Numbered from the stretch's first letter, positions 44,304-54,224 are shown. The stretch is DNA of 64,000 bases from Oceanicaulis sp. MMSF_3324 (GCF_030733545.1 NZ_JASHIU010000003.1:124001-188000); one strand, 5' to 3'. The notes: generated by a model not told the origin, from the sequence alone. Numbers and translations: made by a program.

Positions 44304-45202
44304 CTGCTGCGCGACAGCCTGTAGGCGTCCTGGGACAGCCAGCGAAACACCTGCGGCCAGAAGACATCCGCCATCTTGGAGCGGAACAGGCCATCATGAC
44401 CGAGCGCGCCGCGGCCGGCATCAACATGGCTGACAAGCTTCATCTCGGTTTGCGCGTTTTCATAGCGCTCCAGAAGCCAGCGCACGGTCTGGGGATTGGC
44501 GATCGGGTCGTCATCAGGCGTCCAGGCCCGGACCGGGGCGCGAAAGTCTTCGTATCGCGATGTCAGGCCCAGCTCGGCGATGACGTCGCGAAAGCATTCG
44601 GGATTGATCCCGAAATCCCGCCAGTCCGCCCAGACGCGCGGCGGCAAGGGCTCGCCGCGCCAGAACACCCCCTTGGGAATATGTCCGCGCAGCAGCAGAT
44701 AGGCCGGTCCGACAATCCGCCAGAACGCCCAGGCGAAGTATTTCAGCGGCGCGGACTGATCGCCCCAATAGCCCGAAGACGCCGAAAGCAGGGCGAGACG
44801 GCGCACTGGCAGAGCCGGATCCACGAGCGCAGCAAACTGTCCGCCAATGGAGTGTCCCACAATATCGAGCGGCAAGCCCGGAAACGCCTGGCAGGCCGCT
44901 TCGGCGGCGGCGGGAATGTCATAGCGCGCCCAATCGAGCATGCGCGCGGTTTCCCGGCGCGGATGGCAACGTGCGGATTCGCCCTGACCGCGATAGTCAT
45001 AGGTCAGAACGGCCCAACCATTTTCCGCCGCCGCTTCGGCAAAGGCGGCGTAGAAGTCCTTGCGATAGCCGGTGGCGGGATTGATCACCATGACGGCGGT
45101 GGGGGCGTTGGGCACGCGAAACTCGCCCGACAGCAATTTGCCGTCGGCCGTCCGCAAGCGGACTGGTCTCAGCGTTGTCATGCTCGCCGCATCGCGCGCC
45201 AT
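44300..45202 (-). CDS. Alpha/beta hydrolase
   Basis: The 300-aa protein has the alpha/beta hydrolase fold. AVMVINPATGYRKDFYAAFA near residue 42 gives the oxyanion region, VLTYDYRGQGES near residue 70 is the strand and loop after it, and LDIVGHSIGGQFAAL near residue 112 holds the nucleophile Ser in G-H-S-I-G. A C-terminal LGHDGLFR gives the histidine. Substrates of this group are small esters or acyl chains; none can be named. ATG 45202 is supported by AAGGTG upstream. It is convergent with dinB, sharing CTAG. Confidence 0.88.
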   Translation of the reverse strand: MARDAASMTTLRPVRLRTADGKLLSGEFRVPNAPTAVMVINPATGYRKDFYAAFAEAAAENGWAVLTYDYRGQGESARCHPRRETARMLDWARYDIPAAAEAACQAFPGLPLDIVGHSIGGQFAALVDPALPVRRLALLSASSGYWGDQSAPLKYFAWAFWRIVGPAYLLLRGHIPKGVFWRGEPLPPRVWADWRDFGINPECFRDVIAELGLTSRYEDFRAPVRAWTPDDDPIANPQTVRWLLERYENAQTEMKLVSHVDAGRGALGHDGLFRSKMADVFWPQVFRWLSQDAYRLSRSS

Positions 45203-45329
45203 TCTTTCACCTTGTTGTTACAGTGCAGCATGCAGGGCGCGCCCGCTGAATTCAACCCGGCCCCCTCATTGCCATAACGTCTCTCAGGCGCCTATTTGGA
45301 GAGGACATCATCCAATCGGAGCTTGCCTC

Positions 45330-45791
45330 ATGGCCGACATCGAATCCCGTCTGAAAGAGCTGGGTCTGACCCTGCCCGAAGCCGCTGCGCCCGTGGCCAA
45401 TTACGTGCCTCACGCGCAGAGCGGCCAGACCGTCCACATTTCCGGTCAGATCTCGATGGGCGCGAACGGGCTGATGACCGGCCGGCTCGGCGATGGCCTG
45501 TCGCTCGAAGACGGTCAGGCGGCGGCGCGCCTGTGCGCCCTGAACCTGATCGCCCAGTTCAAATCCGCCTGCGACGGCAATCTCAACCGCGTGCTGCGCG
45601 TGGTGAAGCTGGGCGGGTTCGTCAATGCCCATCCCGACTTTCACGATGTCCCGAAAGTCATCAATGGCGCTTCGGACCTGATGGTTGACGTGTTTGGTGA
45701 TGCAGGACGCCATGCCCGGTCCGCTGTTGGCGTTGCGGTCCTGCCGCTCAACGCGGCTGTGGAAGTGGACGCGGTGATCGAGATCGCGTGA
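45330..45791 (+). CDS. RidA family protein
   Basis: The 153-aa protein has the RidA/YjgF fold ([18 protein letters not shown], then [20 protein letters not shown] near residue 39). The conserved catalytic Arg and Cys of canonical RidA are not both clear; the protein belongs to the longer, COG0251-related group. RidA deaminates reactive enamine/imine intermediates. It leads a plus-strand run with a 23-aa mini-frame and a FemAB-like protein. The ATG at 45330 matches the family N-terminus. Confidence 0.85.
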   Translation: MADIESRLKELGLTLPEAAAPVANYVPHAQSGQTVHISGQISMGANGLMTGRLGDGLSLEDGQAAARLCALNLIAQFKSACDGNLNRVLRVVKLGGFVNAHPDFHDVPKVINGASDLMVDVFGDAGRHARSAVGVAVLPLNAAVEVDAVIEIA

Positions 45792-45859
45792 GCGCGCTCG
45801 AAGTGAAGGCCCGGCGCGCCTATATCGTGGCGCTGAGCAAGCTTCTGGACGGTTCATGA
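45788..45859 (+). CDS. Possible 23-aa coupled mini-frame between ridA-like and FemAB-like genes
   Basis: A GTG at 45788 overlaps the upstream stop (GTGA) and opens 23 codons that end at a TGA overlapping the next ATG (ATGA, 45856-45859). The peptide is basic and helical ([19 protein letters not shown]). Both 4-nt overlaps are exactly those expected of real coupled genes. It may be a translational relay, a tiny peptide, or a relic. No family can be named. Confidence 0.35.
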   Translation: MSALEVKARRAYIVALSKLLDGS

Positions 45860-47001
45860 CCGATATTTCCGTGCGCATGATCACCGCGATGGCGCAAATC
45901 GATCCCGCAGACTGGGATCGGTGCGCCAATCCGGAAGATCAGCCCTATGACCCGTTCGTCAGCTGGGATTTCCTCGATGCGCTGGAAACCTCCGGCAGCG
46001 CCGTGGATGAGACAGGCTGGGGCCCGCGCCATCTGATCGCCGAAAATGAAGCCGGTCAGATCCTGGGCGTCATGCCGCTCTATGTGAAAGGGCATTCGTA
46101 TGGCGAATACGTGTTTGACCATGCCTGGGCGGATGCGCTGGAGCGCGCCGGCGTCGCCTATTATCCCAAGCTTCTGACCGCCATTCCCTTCACGCCCGCC
46201 ACCGGTCGGCGGGTGCTCAGCCCGGATCCGGATATTCGCCAAGCCTTGATCCAGGCCGGCCGGTACGCGGCGCGCGAGCTGGATCTGTCAAGCTGGCACA
46301 TCCTTTTCCCAGATCCTGCGACGCAGACAGACCTGGTCGAGGCGGGCCTGCTGGCGCGCCAGGACATCCAGTTCATCTGGGACGATGCAGGCTATGGCGA
46401 TTATGAGGGCTTTCTCGCCGCCCTCTCCTCTCGCAAGCGCAAGGCGCTGCGCAAGGAACGCAAGATCGCCCAGCAAGACGTCACGATCGAACAGCTCACG
46501 GGCGACGCGCTGACCGAACACCATTGGGATGTGTTCTTCGCCTGTTACCAGGATACGGGCGAACGCAAATGGGGCACGCCCTATCTCAATCGCGAATTCT
46601 TCACCCTCATCCATGAGCGCATGGCCGATAAAGTCCTTCTGGTCATGGCCAAGGATGGCGAGGACTATATCGCCAGCGCCCTGAACTTCATCGGATCGGA
46701 CACGCTCTATGGTCGGTACTGGGGCGCGCTCCGCTTCGCCGACCAGCTCCATTTCGAGCTTTGCTACCACCAGGCCATCGACTACGCCCTCGCCCACGGC
46801 CTCAAACGGGTCGAAGCGGGCGCACAGGGCGCGCACAAGCTGGCGCGCGGCTATCGCCCGCAGCTGGTCTATTCCGCCCATGACGTCGTGCATGAAGGCC
46901 TGAGCGGCGCGGTGGAGCGGTTTTTGCGCTCCGAGCGCCATGCGGTGGAAACGGAACGTCTTTCCCTCTTGCGGGAGTCTCCTTACAAGACGCCTTCATG
47001 A
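45856..47001 (+). CDS. FemAB-like GNAT family protein (COG3146 / PF04339 type)
   Basis: The 381-aa protein has a two-GNAT-domain, FemAB-like layout. The start carries DWDRCANPEDQPYDPFVSWD near residue 17, LGVMPLYVKGHSYGEYVFDHAW near 73, RKRKALRKERKIAQQ near 194 and KRVEAGAQGAHKLARGYRP near 317. These mark COG3146, annotated as peptidoglycan-biosynthesis-like. Its substrate is unknown. It overlaps the next gene by 4 nt. The arrangement ridA-like, FemAB-like, DUF2007 is a compact plus-strand unit. Confidence 0.85.
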   Translation: MTDISVRMITAMAQIDPADWDRCANPEDQPYDPFVSWDFLDALETSGSAVDETGWGPRHLIAENEAGQILGVMPLYVKGHSYGEYVFDHAWADALERAGVAYYPKLLTAIPFTPATGRRVLSPDPDIRQALIQAGRYAARELDLSSWHILFPDPATQTDLVEAGLLARQDIQFIWDDAGYGDYEGFLAALSSRKRKALRKERKIAQQDVTIEQLTGDALTEHHWDVFFACYQDTGERKWGTPYLNREFFTLIHERMADKVLLVMAKDGEDYIASALNFIGSDTLYGRYWGALRFADQLHFELCYHQAIDYALAHGLKRVEAGAQGAHKLARGYRPQLVYSAHDVVHEGLSGAVERFLRSERHAVETERLSLLRESPYKTPS

Positions 47002-47426
47002 GCTCTTGGCGTCCTCTCAGGCGATTGCTGACCCGGTCAGAAATGGACATTGAAGCCTCGCTCCTGGAGAGCGCTGGCATTCCCACATTTGCGCCTGATC
47101 GTCAGTGGTTCGGTTTCTACGCCAGTCTGGAGTTCGGCAGCGATCATGGCTACCGCCTCTATGTCAGGGAGAACGATTGGCAGGACGCCCGTCAAATACT
47201 GGACGAGAGACAACTCGAAATCGCTCCGATCTACCCCTGTCCGGCTTGCGGCGGAGCAACACGCCGGTTGCGTCGCGTCCTCGCAATCATAGCGCTTTGC
47301 ATTCTGCGAAACACGTTCGCACCGTTTCCGTTTTATCGTCGCAAACGTATCTGCCTGACCTGCAAGACACGCCACATGCCAGAACGGCCTGAACGCTTCA
47401 CAGCTGCAGAAACAGCACAGCTCTGA
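46998..47426 (+). CDS. DUF2007-domain protein with zinc-ribbon-like cysteines
   Basis: The 142-aa protein has a DUF2007 (putative signal-transducing) domain at its start, with RSEMDIEASLLESAGIPTF and VRENDWQDARQILDER. A C-terminal part contains CPACGG near residue 81 and CLTCKTRH near residue 116, an apparent zinc ribbon split by a hydrophobic helix (AIIALCILRNTFAPF). The two cysteine pairs and a central membrane-like helix suggest a membrane-edge metal site. Function unknown. It is coupled to the FemAB-like gene. Confidence 0.75.
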   Translation: MSSWRPLRRLLTRSEMDIEASLLESAGIPTFAPDRQWFGFYASLEFGSDHGYRLYVRENDWQDARQILDERQLEIAPIYPCPACGGATRRLRRVLAIIALCILRNTFAPFPFYRRKRICLTCKTRHMPERPERFTAAETAQL

Positions 47427-47509
47427 CCGCCAGATTGTCGCGGAACAGCTTGGACTCACAGCCCATAGCCGTTATCGAAGTCAAAGCCTTTCCAAGCAGG
47501 AGACCCGCC

Positions 47510-47941
47510 ATGAGCCTTCACGGGACCTATGACGACCAGAATATCTTCGCCAAGATCCTGCGCGGGGAAGCGCCCTGCGTGAAGGTGTATGAGGACGACC
47601 ACGTCCTGTCCTTCCTGGACATCTTCCCGCAAAGCAAGGGGCACACGCTGGTCATCCCCAAGGAACCGGCGCGCAACCTTCTGGAAATTTCCGAAGATGG
47701 CGCCGCGGAAGCGATCAAGCGCGTCAAGAAGGTCGCCCAAGCGGTCGAGAGCGCGCTCAAACCCGATGGCGTGACCATTGCCCAGTTCAACGGCGCTCCG
47801 GCCGGCCAGACCGTCTATCACATCCATTTCCACATCATCCCCCGCTGGGACGGCCAGGACATTGCCGGCCATGGCAGCGCGGGACGGGCGGACATGGATG
47901 AGCTCAATGCCCTCAGCGAGACGATCAAGGCGGCGCTTTAA
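47510..47941 (+). CDS. HIT family nucleotide hydrolase
   Basis: The 143-aa protein is a histidine-triad hydrolase: YDDQNIFAKILRGEAPCVKV near residue 6, FPQSKGHTLVIPKE near residue 39, and the triad VYHIHFHIIPRW (near residue 104). It cleaves nucleoside phosphoramidates and acyl-AMPs, like HINT. ATG 47510 follows AGGAGA; a longer frame to 47435 adds a non-conserved extension. It lies 84 bp after the DUF2007 gene and is convergent with the next gene. Confidence 0.93.
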   Translation: MSLHGTYDDQNIFAKILRGEAPCVKVYEDDHVLSFLDIFPQSKGHTLVIPKEPARNLLEISEDGAAEAIKRVKKVAQAVESALKPDGVTIAQFNGAPAGQTVYHIHFHIIPRWDGQDIAGHGSAGRADMDELNALSETIKAAL

Positions 47942-47947
47942 GATTCG

Positions 47948-48388
47948 CTATCCACACCACATGCCCGGCATCTCGTACGGGCCATGTGTGGTGTGCGCTT
48001 CGCCATCGGCATCGCGCTCGATGATCTCGAACTGCGCCGCATCCACCGGCAGGATGGCGTCCGCATCCTCGAGCGGGCCCTCCAGGGCGCCATGAGTGCG
48101 CGGCCCCAGCTCGCCGGACGGATCCGCCTCAGCGTGACCGCTGCTCCAGCGCGGATCAAACGGGTGGGTGCGGGCCATCTCATCGCCCTGGCAGTCATAG
48201 GCGATCCAGACCAGCCGCGCACGCGGATCGCCTCGATCCTCCTCGACATAAAAACGCCGCCCGCCGAAGGTTTCGACCAGAGCCGGCGTTTGGGTGAAAT
48301 CCACGGCCACGACACGGCCGGTCACGGGCGTGTCGGGCGTGGGCGTCAATGAGGCTGCAATCGTCAAGGCCAGTATGGAAAGGGTCAC
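47948..48388 (-). CDS. Exported hypothetical protein
   Basis: The 146-aa protein begins MTLSILALTIAASLTPTPDT, a plausible signal peptide. The mature part is acidic and polar (EEDRGDPRARLVWIAYDCQG) and ends in a Cys-Gly (MPGMWCG). One internal Cys and the terminal Cys could form a disulfide. It is not recognised and has no operon partner. It is convergent with the HIT gene at a 6-bp gap. Confidence 0.7.
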   Translation of the reverse strand: MTLSILALTIAASLTPTPDTPVTGRVVAVDFTQTPALVETFGGRRFYVEEDRGDPRARLVWIAYDCQGDEMARTHPFDPRWSSGHAEADPSGELGPRTHGALEGPLEDADAILPVDAAQFEIIERDADGEAHTTHGPYEMPGMWCG

Positions 48389-48506
48389 GAAAGTCTCCTG
48401 TGCGCCGGGCTAGTCATCCTTTTATGACAGCCATGCACGGCGGACGCTTTTGTCTCAAGTCCAATCGACCTAGCGTGGCCACAATCACCAGCCCTTGAGT
48501 CTCCTC

Positions 48507-49325
48507 ATGCCCGTCTCCGCCTTATCGCTCGCCGCCAACACCACCGCCGCCCTGTTTCCGCGCACCTACAAGGCGTCGGTCCAGCGTCAGTTCACCCGCC
48601 CGCGCGTGAAACAGCAGACAGACAAGGGCCGCGACTGGCTGGAAAGCCTTGAAAAGGCGACTTTCGACGGCCCCCAGGGGCAACAGCGCGTCTATCGGGG
48701 CGGCGATGGCCCGCTGGTGTTTTTCCAGCATGGCTGGGAGGCGGACAGCGCGGATTTGTCCACGCTGGGTCAAGCGGTGATGGAGGCGGGCTATTCCGTC
48801 GCCCTGATCGACGGTCCCGCCCATGGCCAGAGCGAGGGATACAAGGCCTATATCCTCTTGTTCGCCGAAGGTTTGGGCGCTGCGGCCGCGCAGCTGGGCC
48901 AGCCTGACGCCATCATCGCCCATTCCATGGGACTGCCGGCCAGCGTCCTCGCCATGGCGCGGCATGGTCTGACGCCAGGCCGGGTGATCGGGCTGGGCGC
49001 GCCGGACGCCCTGCCCCGCAATGTGGCCTTCCAGGGCGAGGCCATGGGTTTGTCAAAGCGCGCCATCGCCCTGATGCTCGAAGCGGTCAGCGAAAGCTTC
49101 GGCGAGCCCGCCGCCAATCTCGACATCACCCTGGACGCTCCGAACTTCACCGTCCCGGCGCTCATTCTGCATGGCGAGAATGACCAGATTGCGCCGCCTG
49201 TGTGCGCGGAGCGGATCGCCAGCGCCTGGCCGGACGCCCGTTCGGAAATCTTCGAGGGCGTTGGCCATCGCGGCATCCTGCGCGACCCCCGCGTGGTGGA
49301 GCGGGTGCTGGCGTTTCTGAGCTAG
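48507..49325 (+). CDS. Alpha/beta hydrolase
   Basis: The 272-aa protein has VFFQHGWEADSADLSTLGQA near residue 70 (oxyanion loop). AIIAHSMGLPASVLAMA near residue 137 carries the nucleophile in A-H-S-M-G. LILHGENDQIAPP near residue 218 gives the catalytic Asp, and GVGHRGILRD near residue 251 the catalytic His. This is a complete Ser-Asp-His triad, as in esterases and acyl hydrolases. ATG 48507 is preferred over a TTG at 48495. Its stop shares CTAG with the convergent DUF2306 gene. Confidence 0.87.
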   Translation: MPVSALSLAANTTAALFPRTYKASVQRQFTRPRVKQQTDKGRDWLESLEKATFDGPQGQQRVYRGGDGPLVFFQHGWEADSADLSTLGQAVMEAGYSVALIDGPAHGQSEGYKAYILLFAEGLGAAAAQLGQPDAIIAHSMGLPASVLAMARHGLTPGRVIGLGAPDALPRNVAFQGEAMGLSKRAIALMLEAVSESFGEPAANLDITLDAPNFTVPALILHGENDQIAPPVCAERIASAWPDARSEIFEGVGHRGILRDPRVVERVLAFLS

Positions 49326-50149
49326 AGGTGCGGCCCCCACATGATCAAGGTAGCGCCCACCCCGCCCAGCGCGATGACCCCGGCGCCCGCCAGCGTGACC
49401 AGCGCGCTTGTCAGTTTCAGCCTGACTGACCGGCTCGCCTGAGCGATCAGATACAGCTCCAGCACCGCCAGCGGCAGCAGATAGGCGCCATAGCTGACCG
49501 CATAATCAAACCAGCCATCCATGCTGGCCGTCACGCCGGCCCCGCCCGTGCTCAGAAACCAGGCGCTATAGAAGATGCGGATGAACCAGACCGCGCTCGC
49601 GGCGATGAACAGGCGCATGGCCCAGGGGCGGTGACGGTTGATCTGGCGTTTGCGGGCGTAATGCAGCGCCATGCCCGCGAAGAAGACGATCAGCACCGCA
49701 TCCAGCGTAGTCGCCAGACCGGTGATGTCATTGAGCCGGGCGTCCCGGGTCCAGATCATGATCGCGCCGCCCACGGCCAGATAGACCGCCAGAACCAGAA
49801 ACACGCGCCCGGACAGCCGGTGCAGTCCGCGCGCCCGATTGCGGATCATCGGCGTCAATTGCATCAGCCCGGCCAGCGTCATCACCGCCGCCAGAAGAAC
49901 ATGGGTGATAAACATCAGATTGCCGATCCCGTCGCCGGGCACATGCCCCGTGATGAGACCGGTTTCGTTCCAGCGCTCGAACTGCCCGCCCCAGCTGCGC
50001 GGTATGTAGGCGGCCAGAATGTAATAGACGAACATCAGCTGCCCGGCGGCGGCGCACAGGAACCAGATCTTGCCGGACAGGCTTTGCGCACGGGCCGCGT
50101 GCTTCAACCAGGACGGGCTGGACGGCGTGTGTATGAGGGTTTGCGTCAT
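49322..50149 (-). CDS. DUF2306 membrane protein
   Basis: The 275-aa protein has seven or eight hydrophobic helices, with GNLMFITHVLLAAVMTLAGLMQ near residues 96-117, LHRLSGRVFLVLAVYL near 127, and RPWAMRLFIAASAVWFIRIFY near 173, matching DUF2306. The conserved His and Arg residues facing inside the membrane suggest a redox, haem or quinone-related role, unproven. It is divergent from, and 160 bp away from, the AraC regulator gene, suggesting control by it. Confidence 0.85.
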   Translation of the reverse strand: MTQTLIHTPSSPSWLKHAARAQSLSGKIWFLCAAAGQLMFVYYILAAYIPRSWGGQFERWNETGLITGHVPGDGIGNLMFITHVLLAAVMTLAGLMQLTPMIRNRARGLHRLSGRVFLVLAVYLAVGGAIMIWTRDARLNDITGLATTLDAVLIVFFAGMALHYARKRQINRHRPWAMRLFIAASAVWFIRIFYSAWFLSTGGAGVTASMDGWFDYAVSYGAYLLPLAVLELYLIAQASRSVRLKLTSALVTLAGAGVIALGGVGATLIMWGPHL

Positions 50150-50309
50150 CGAACCAACTCCAGAAAGGACGCCCGGTCTTGTCGCCGAGCCGAACCCCGT
50201 CAGTTCAGATGTTCAGCGCCCCATCGTCTGGCCGATTTGCATTTCGGCCAGAAAAAACGGCTAATCTGACGCACATGACGACACCTGATCAGCCTGATGG
50301 ACCGCAGCC

Positions 50310-51350
50310 ATGCTTGCTTTTGGCCTGAGCCTGAAACTTCTGTGCGCCCTGGCGGCGCTGGCCTGGGCCGTTTGGGTCCTTGTGAAGGCGCCCCGCACCG
50401 CGCTCTATCTCAGCTGGGGCGTATTCACACTGAGCCTGAGCGCGCTCTTGCTGGCCGAAGGGCTGGGCGACGCTCTGGGGGATGTGCGGCCCTGGATCCT
50501 GATGCTCAGCGGCGGCACCTGTTCGGTGCTGTGGCTGTTCACCCGCGCCCTGTTTCGCAAGAACGCCGAAATAGGCCCGTTCGAGCTGGCGCTGGTGCTG
50601 GGCATCATTACGCCGTCCCTGATCAAGCCCATGCTGCTGTCAGTCGGGTTTGTCGCGCCCATTGATTCCCTGGTCCGCGCGCAATCCCTGCTCAGCTCGA
50701 CCGCGCTGATCCTGTCGGTCTGGGAGGCGGCGCGATGCTGGCCGTCATCCGAACACAGGGGTGAAGTCGCGCTGCGCACCGCCTATCTCGGCGTCTTCGT
50801 CACGGGCGTCTTCCTGTGCTCGATCCTGATCGGTTCAGGCGTCAGCATTCCGCCCGCCCCCGCCACAGCGATCGAGGCAGTGTGCGCCGCCGCCATACTC
50901 GGCGTGTGCTCTATTGGGCTGCTCTATCGCATGCGGCATCCGGTTCCGAACCATCGCGCCGCGCCCGAGGCGACCGATACCGACGTCGAGCTTGGCCAGC
51001 GCCTGCTGCGCTTGATGGAGCGCGAGCAGCTGTATCTCGATCCCGAGCTCAATCTGAATGCCCTCGCCCGCTCGCTGGGTGAACCGCCCAACCGGGTCAG
51101 TCGCGCCATTACGGCCGGGCTCAAGGCGCCCAATGTGAACCAGCTGATCAATGCGCGCCGCATTGCCCATGCGCGGGCCATGCTGTCGAACCCCGATCAT
51201 GACACGCTCAGCATTCTGCAGGTGGCGCTGGAGAGCGGCTTCAACTCCATCGGCCCGTTCAACCGGGCCTTCAAGTCCGCAACAGAGCAGACCCCGCGTG
51301 ATTATCGCCGGGAGCAGAGAAAAGGGCCGGACGCCCTGCCCGCCGAATAG
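50310..51350 (+). CDS. AraC-family regulator with membrane-embedded N-terminal domain
   Basis: The 346-aa protein has about six or seven hydrophobic helices in residues 1-210. A C-terminal AraC helix-turn-helix pair follows: LNLNALARSLGEPPNRVSRAI near residue 248, then DTLSILQVALESGFNSIGPF near residue 294. The layout is a membrane sensor fused to a DNA-binding domain, so it may detect a lipid or envelope signal. The nearest likely target is the divergent DUF2306 gene. Confidence 0.9.
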   Translation: MLAFGLSLKLLCALAALAWAVWVLVKAPRTALYLSWGVFTLSLSALLLAEGLGDALGDVRPWILMLSGGTCSVLWLFTRALFRKNAEIGPFELALVLGIITPSLIKPMLLSVGFVAPIDSLVRAQSLLSSTALILSVWEAARCWPSSEHRGEVALRTAYLGVFVTGVFLCSILIGSGVSIPPAPATAIEAVCAAAILGVCSIGLLYRMRHPVPNHRAAPEATDTDVELGQRLLRLMEREQLYLDPELNLNALARSLGEPPNRVSRAITAGLKAPNVNQLINARRIAHARAMLSNPDHDTLSILQVALESGFNSIGPFNRAFKSATEQTPRDYRREQRKGPDALPAE

Positions 51351-51355
51351 ACGCA

Positions 51356-51385
51356 AAAAAGCCCGGAGCAAGCTCCGGGCTTTTT
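51356..51385. terminator. Bidirectional intrinsic terminator of araC-like gene and clpA
   Basis: AAAAAGCCCGGAG pairs with CTCCGGGCTTTTT around CAAG, with T-tracts on both strands. It lies 6 bp after the regulator stop and 21 bp after the clpA stop on the other strand. Confidence 0.9.
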
Positions 51386-51405
51386 CATTGTCGCGGGTAA
51401 CCGGC

Positions 51406-53739
51406 TTATTTGACGGCTTCCTTGGTCTTTTTCGACTTCCGCTTGGGCTTCGTATCGTTCAGGCGGTCGCCCGGAATGATCTCGAAGTCGAGGCGTTCGG
51501 GATCGGCGGCATCCACATCCACCTTGACCACGCCGCCCTTCTTGAGCTGACCGAACAGAATCTCTTCGGCCAGGGGCTTCTTGATATGGTCCTGGATGAC
51601 CCGGCCCAGCGGACGGGCGCCGAACTTCTCGTCATAGCCGCGCTCACCCAGCCAGCGTGTCGCCGCCTCGGTCAGCTCGAAGGTCACGCCGCGATCGGCC
51701 AGTTGAGCCTCAAGCTGCAGAACGAATTTCTCGACCACCCGGCCGATGACTTCGATCTTCAGGCCCGAGAACGGGATGATCGCATCCAGACGGTTGCGGA
51801 ATTCCGGCGTGAACAGACGCTCGATCGCCGCCTGGTCCTCGCCGTCGCGCTTGCCGCGGCCAAAGCCAATGGCTTCCTTGGCGGCGTCCGCCGCACCCGC
51901 ATTGGAGGTCATGATCAGGATGACATTGCGGCAGTCCACGGACTTGCCGTTGGCGTCGGTCAGCTGACCATTGTCCATCACCTGGAGCAGAATGTTGAAG
52001 ATGTCCGGGTGCGCCTTCTCGATCTCGTCGAGCAGCAGGACCGAGTGCGGATGCTGATCAACCGCATCGGTCAGCTGGCCGCCCTGGTCATAGCCCACAT
52101 AGCCCGGAGGCGCGCCCAGAAGGCGGCTCACCGTATGGCGTTCCATGTATTCGGACATGTCAAAGCGCAACAGCTCGACACCCAGCGTATCAGCCAGCTG
52201 GCGCGCCACCTCGGTCTTGCCCACCCCGGTCGGACCGGAGAACAGGTAGGAGCCGATGGGCTTGTTGGGTTCGCGCAGCCCTGCCCGCGCCAGCTTGATG
52301 GCGCTCGCGAGCTTCTCGATGGCGTCGTCCTGGCCGAACACCACGCGCTTGAGCGAGGTTTCGAGATCGCGCAGCACGGATTCGTCGGATTTCGAGACCG
52401 ATTTCGGAGGAATGCGGGCGATCTTGGCGACCACCGCCTCGATCTCCTTCACGCCGATAGTCTTCTTGCGCTTGGATTGAGGCACCAGACGCATGGAGGC
52501 GCCGGCCTCATCGATCACGTCGATGGCCTTGTCCGGCAGTTTGCGGTCGCCGATATAGCGATCGGACAGCTCCACCGCCGATTTCAGCGCGTCCGCCGTG
52601 AAGCGAATGTCGTGGAAGTCCTCGAAATACGGCTTCAGGCCATTGAGGATCTTGATGGCGTCGGGCACGGAGGGCTCGCGCACATCGATCTTCTGGAAGC
52701 GCCGCGCGAGCGCACGATCCTTCTCGAAATGCTGACGGTATTCCTTGTAGGTGGTCGAGCCCATGCAGCGCAGACCGCCCTGTTGCAGGGCCGGCTTGAG
52801 CAGGTTCGACGCATCCATGGCGCCGCCGGACGTGGCGCCGGCGCCGATCACGGTGTGGATCTCGTCAATGAACAGGACCGCATTCGGACGCGCTTCAAGC
52901 GCTTTGACGACCTGTTTGACGCGCTCTTCAAAGTCGCCGCGATAGCGGGTGCCCGCCAGCAGCGCGCCCATATCGAGCGAATAGATCGTGGCTTCCGCCA
53001 GAACTTCCGGCACTTCGTTTTCCACGATCTTGCGCGCCAGACCTTCAGCGATGGCGGTTTTGCCCACGCCCGGATCACCCACCAGAAGCGGGTTGTTCTT
53101 GCGGCGGCGGCACAGCACTTGGATGCAGCGCTCCACTTCGTGCTCGCGCCCGATCAGGGGATCTACGCCACCTTCACGCGCCTTCTCGTTGAGATCGACG
53201 CAATAGGCCGACAGTGCGTCGTCCTTGTCCTCGGCACCCTCGCCCGGCTCGATCGCTTCCTCTTCGGCGCCGCGCGGCGGACGGGAATCGGATTCGCCCG
53301 GCTTCTTGGAAATGCCGTGGGAGATGTAATTGACCGCGTCATAGCGGGTCATGTCCCGCTCGGCGAGAAAATAGGCGGCATGGCTTTCACGCTCGGCAAA
53401 GAGCGCGACGAGCACATTGGCGCCGGTCACTTCATCGCGGCCGGAATTCTGCACATGGATCACGGCGCGCTGGATGACGCGCTGGAAGCCGGCGGTGGGC
53501 TTGGCGTCCTCGCCATCGTCGACCATCAGGCTCGCCAGCTCTTCGTCGACATACTCGTTGAGCGTGTCGCGAAGCTCGTCCACATCCACATCGCAGGCGC
53601 GCATGACGGCGGACGCATCGATGTCTTCGCACAGCGAGAGCAGAAGGTGCTCGAGCGTGGCGTACTCATGCTTGCGTTCAGTCGCGGCCGTCAGGGCGCG
53701 ATGCAGAGAGCGTTCGAGAGTGGGTGAGAAAGAGGGCAA
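51406..53739 (-). CDS. clpA: ATP-dependent Clp protease ATP-binding subunit ClpA
   Basis: The 777-aa AAA+ protein has an N-terminal Clp N domain ([20 protein letters not shown]). Two Walker A motifs are [15 protein letters not shown] near residue 217 and [15 protein letters not shown] near 500. The ClpP-binding loop is IGFG ([14 protein letters not shown] near residue 620). The tail is lysine-rich. It unfolds substrates and feeds them to ClpP; in alphaproteobacteria this includes cell-cycle substrates. ClpS lies immediately upstream, so clpS-clpA form an operon. Confidence 0.97.
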   Translation of the reverse strand: MPSFSPTLERSLHRALTAATERKHEYATLEHLLLSLCEDIDASAVMRACDVDVDELRDTLNEYVDEELASLMVDDGEDAKPTAGFQRVIQRAVIHVQNSGRDEVTGANVLVALFAERESHAAYFLAERDMTRYDAVNYISHGISKKPGESDSRPPRGAEEEAIEPGEGAEDKDDALSAYCVDLNEKAREGGVDPLIGREHEVERCIQVLCRRRKNNPLLVGDPGVGKTAIAEGLARKIVENEVPEVLAEATIYSLDMGALLAGTRYRGDFEERVKQVVKALEARPNAVLFIDEIHTVIGAGATSGGAMDASNLLKPALQQGGLRCMGSTTYKEYRQHFEKDRALARRFQKIDVREPSVPDAIKILNGLKPYFEDFHDIRFTADALKSAVELSDRYIGDRKLPDKAIDVIDEAGASMRLVPQSKRKKTIGVKEIEAVVAKIARIPPKSVSKSDESVLRDLETSLKRVVFGQDDAIEKLASAIKLARAGLREPNKPIGSYLFSGPTGVGKTEVARQLADTLGVELLRFDMSEYMERHTVSRLLGAPPGYVGYDQGGQLTDAVDQHPHSVLLLDEIEKAHPDIFNILLQVMDNGQLTDANGKSVDCRNVILIMTSNAGAADAAKEAIGFGRGKRDGEDQAAIERLFTPEFRNRLDAIIPFSGLKIEVIGRVVEKFVLQLEAQLADRGVTFELTEAATRWLGERGYDEKFGARPLGRVIQDHIKKPLAEEILFGQLKKGGVVKVDVDAADPERLDFEIIPGDRLNDTKPKRKSKKTKEAVK

Positions 53740-53742
53740 GGC

Positions 53743-54069
53743 CTAATCCTTTTCCATCGTGCACTGTAACGGGTGCTGGGCGCGACGCGCAGCGTCCATG
53801 ACCTGGGCCACCTTGGTCTCCGCGACCTCGTAGGTGAACACGCCACACACCCCGACTCCATGCTGGTGCACATGAAGCATGATGCGAGTCGCGTCTTCCT
53901 GCCCCTTGTGAAATATACGCACCAGAACCTCGATGACGAACTCCATCGGCGTGTAGTCGTCATTGAGCAGTAAAACCTTGTACATGGACGGACGCTTGGT
54001 CCGCGCACGCGGTTTCACTGTAACGCCGGTCTCCTGATCGGGCAGGTCTGGCTTTTTCGGCTCACTCAT
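53743..54069 (-). CDS. clpS: ATP-dependent Clp protease adapter ClpS
   Basis: The 108-aa adaptor has [20 protein letters not shown] near residue 28 (N-degron pocket and ClpA contact) and [20 protein letters not shown] near residue 62. It delivers N-end-rule substrates to ClpAP. A variable, charged N-terminus precedes the core. It lies 3 nt before clpA. The 247-bp region upstream contains only the phasin terminator as a recognisable element. Confidence 0.96.
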   Translation of the reverse strand: MSEPKKPDLPDQETGVTVKPRARTKRPSMYKVLLLNDDYTPMEFVIEVLVRIFHKGQEDATRIMLHVHQHGVGVCGVFTYEVAETKVAQVMDAARRAQHPLQCTMEKD

Positions 54070-54224
54070 GGGCAGTCAGGCGTTCCATATAACCTTGCCC
54101 CAGCTTGATCATGTTTTTCAGCTGCGGCAATCGATCATAGAATTAAATAAGCGCGACAAGGTTACTGAGAACCCCCTCAGCTGATCACAACGCAGCTTTC
54201 TCGTGGAAAGCCGTCCCATCCGAA

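Noticed and set aside
51151-53727. 858-aa plus-strand open frame over clpA
   Set aside because: Antisense shadow of clpA. The opposite strand has all AAA+ motifs, and this frame has none.
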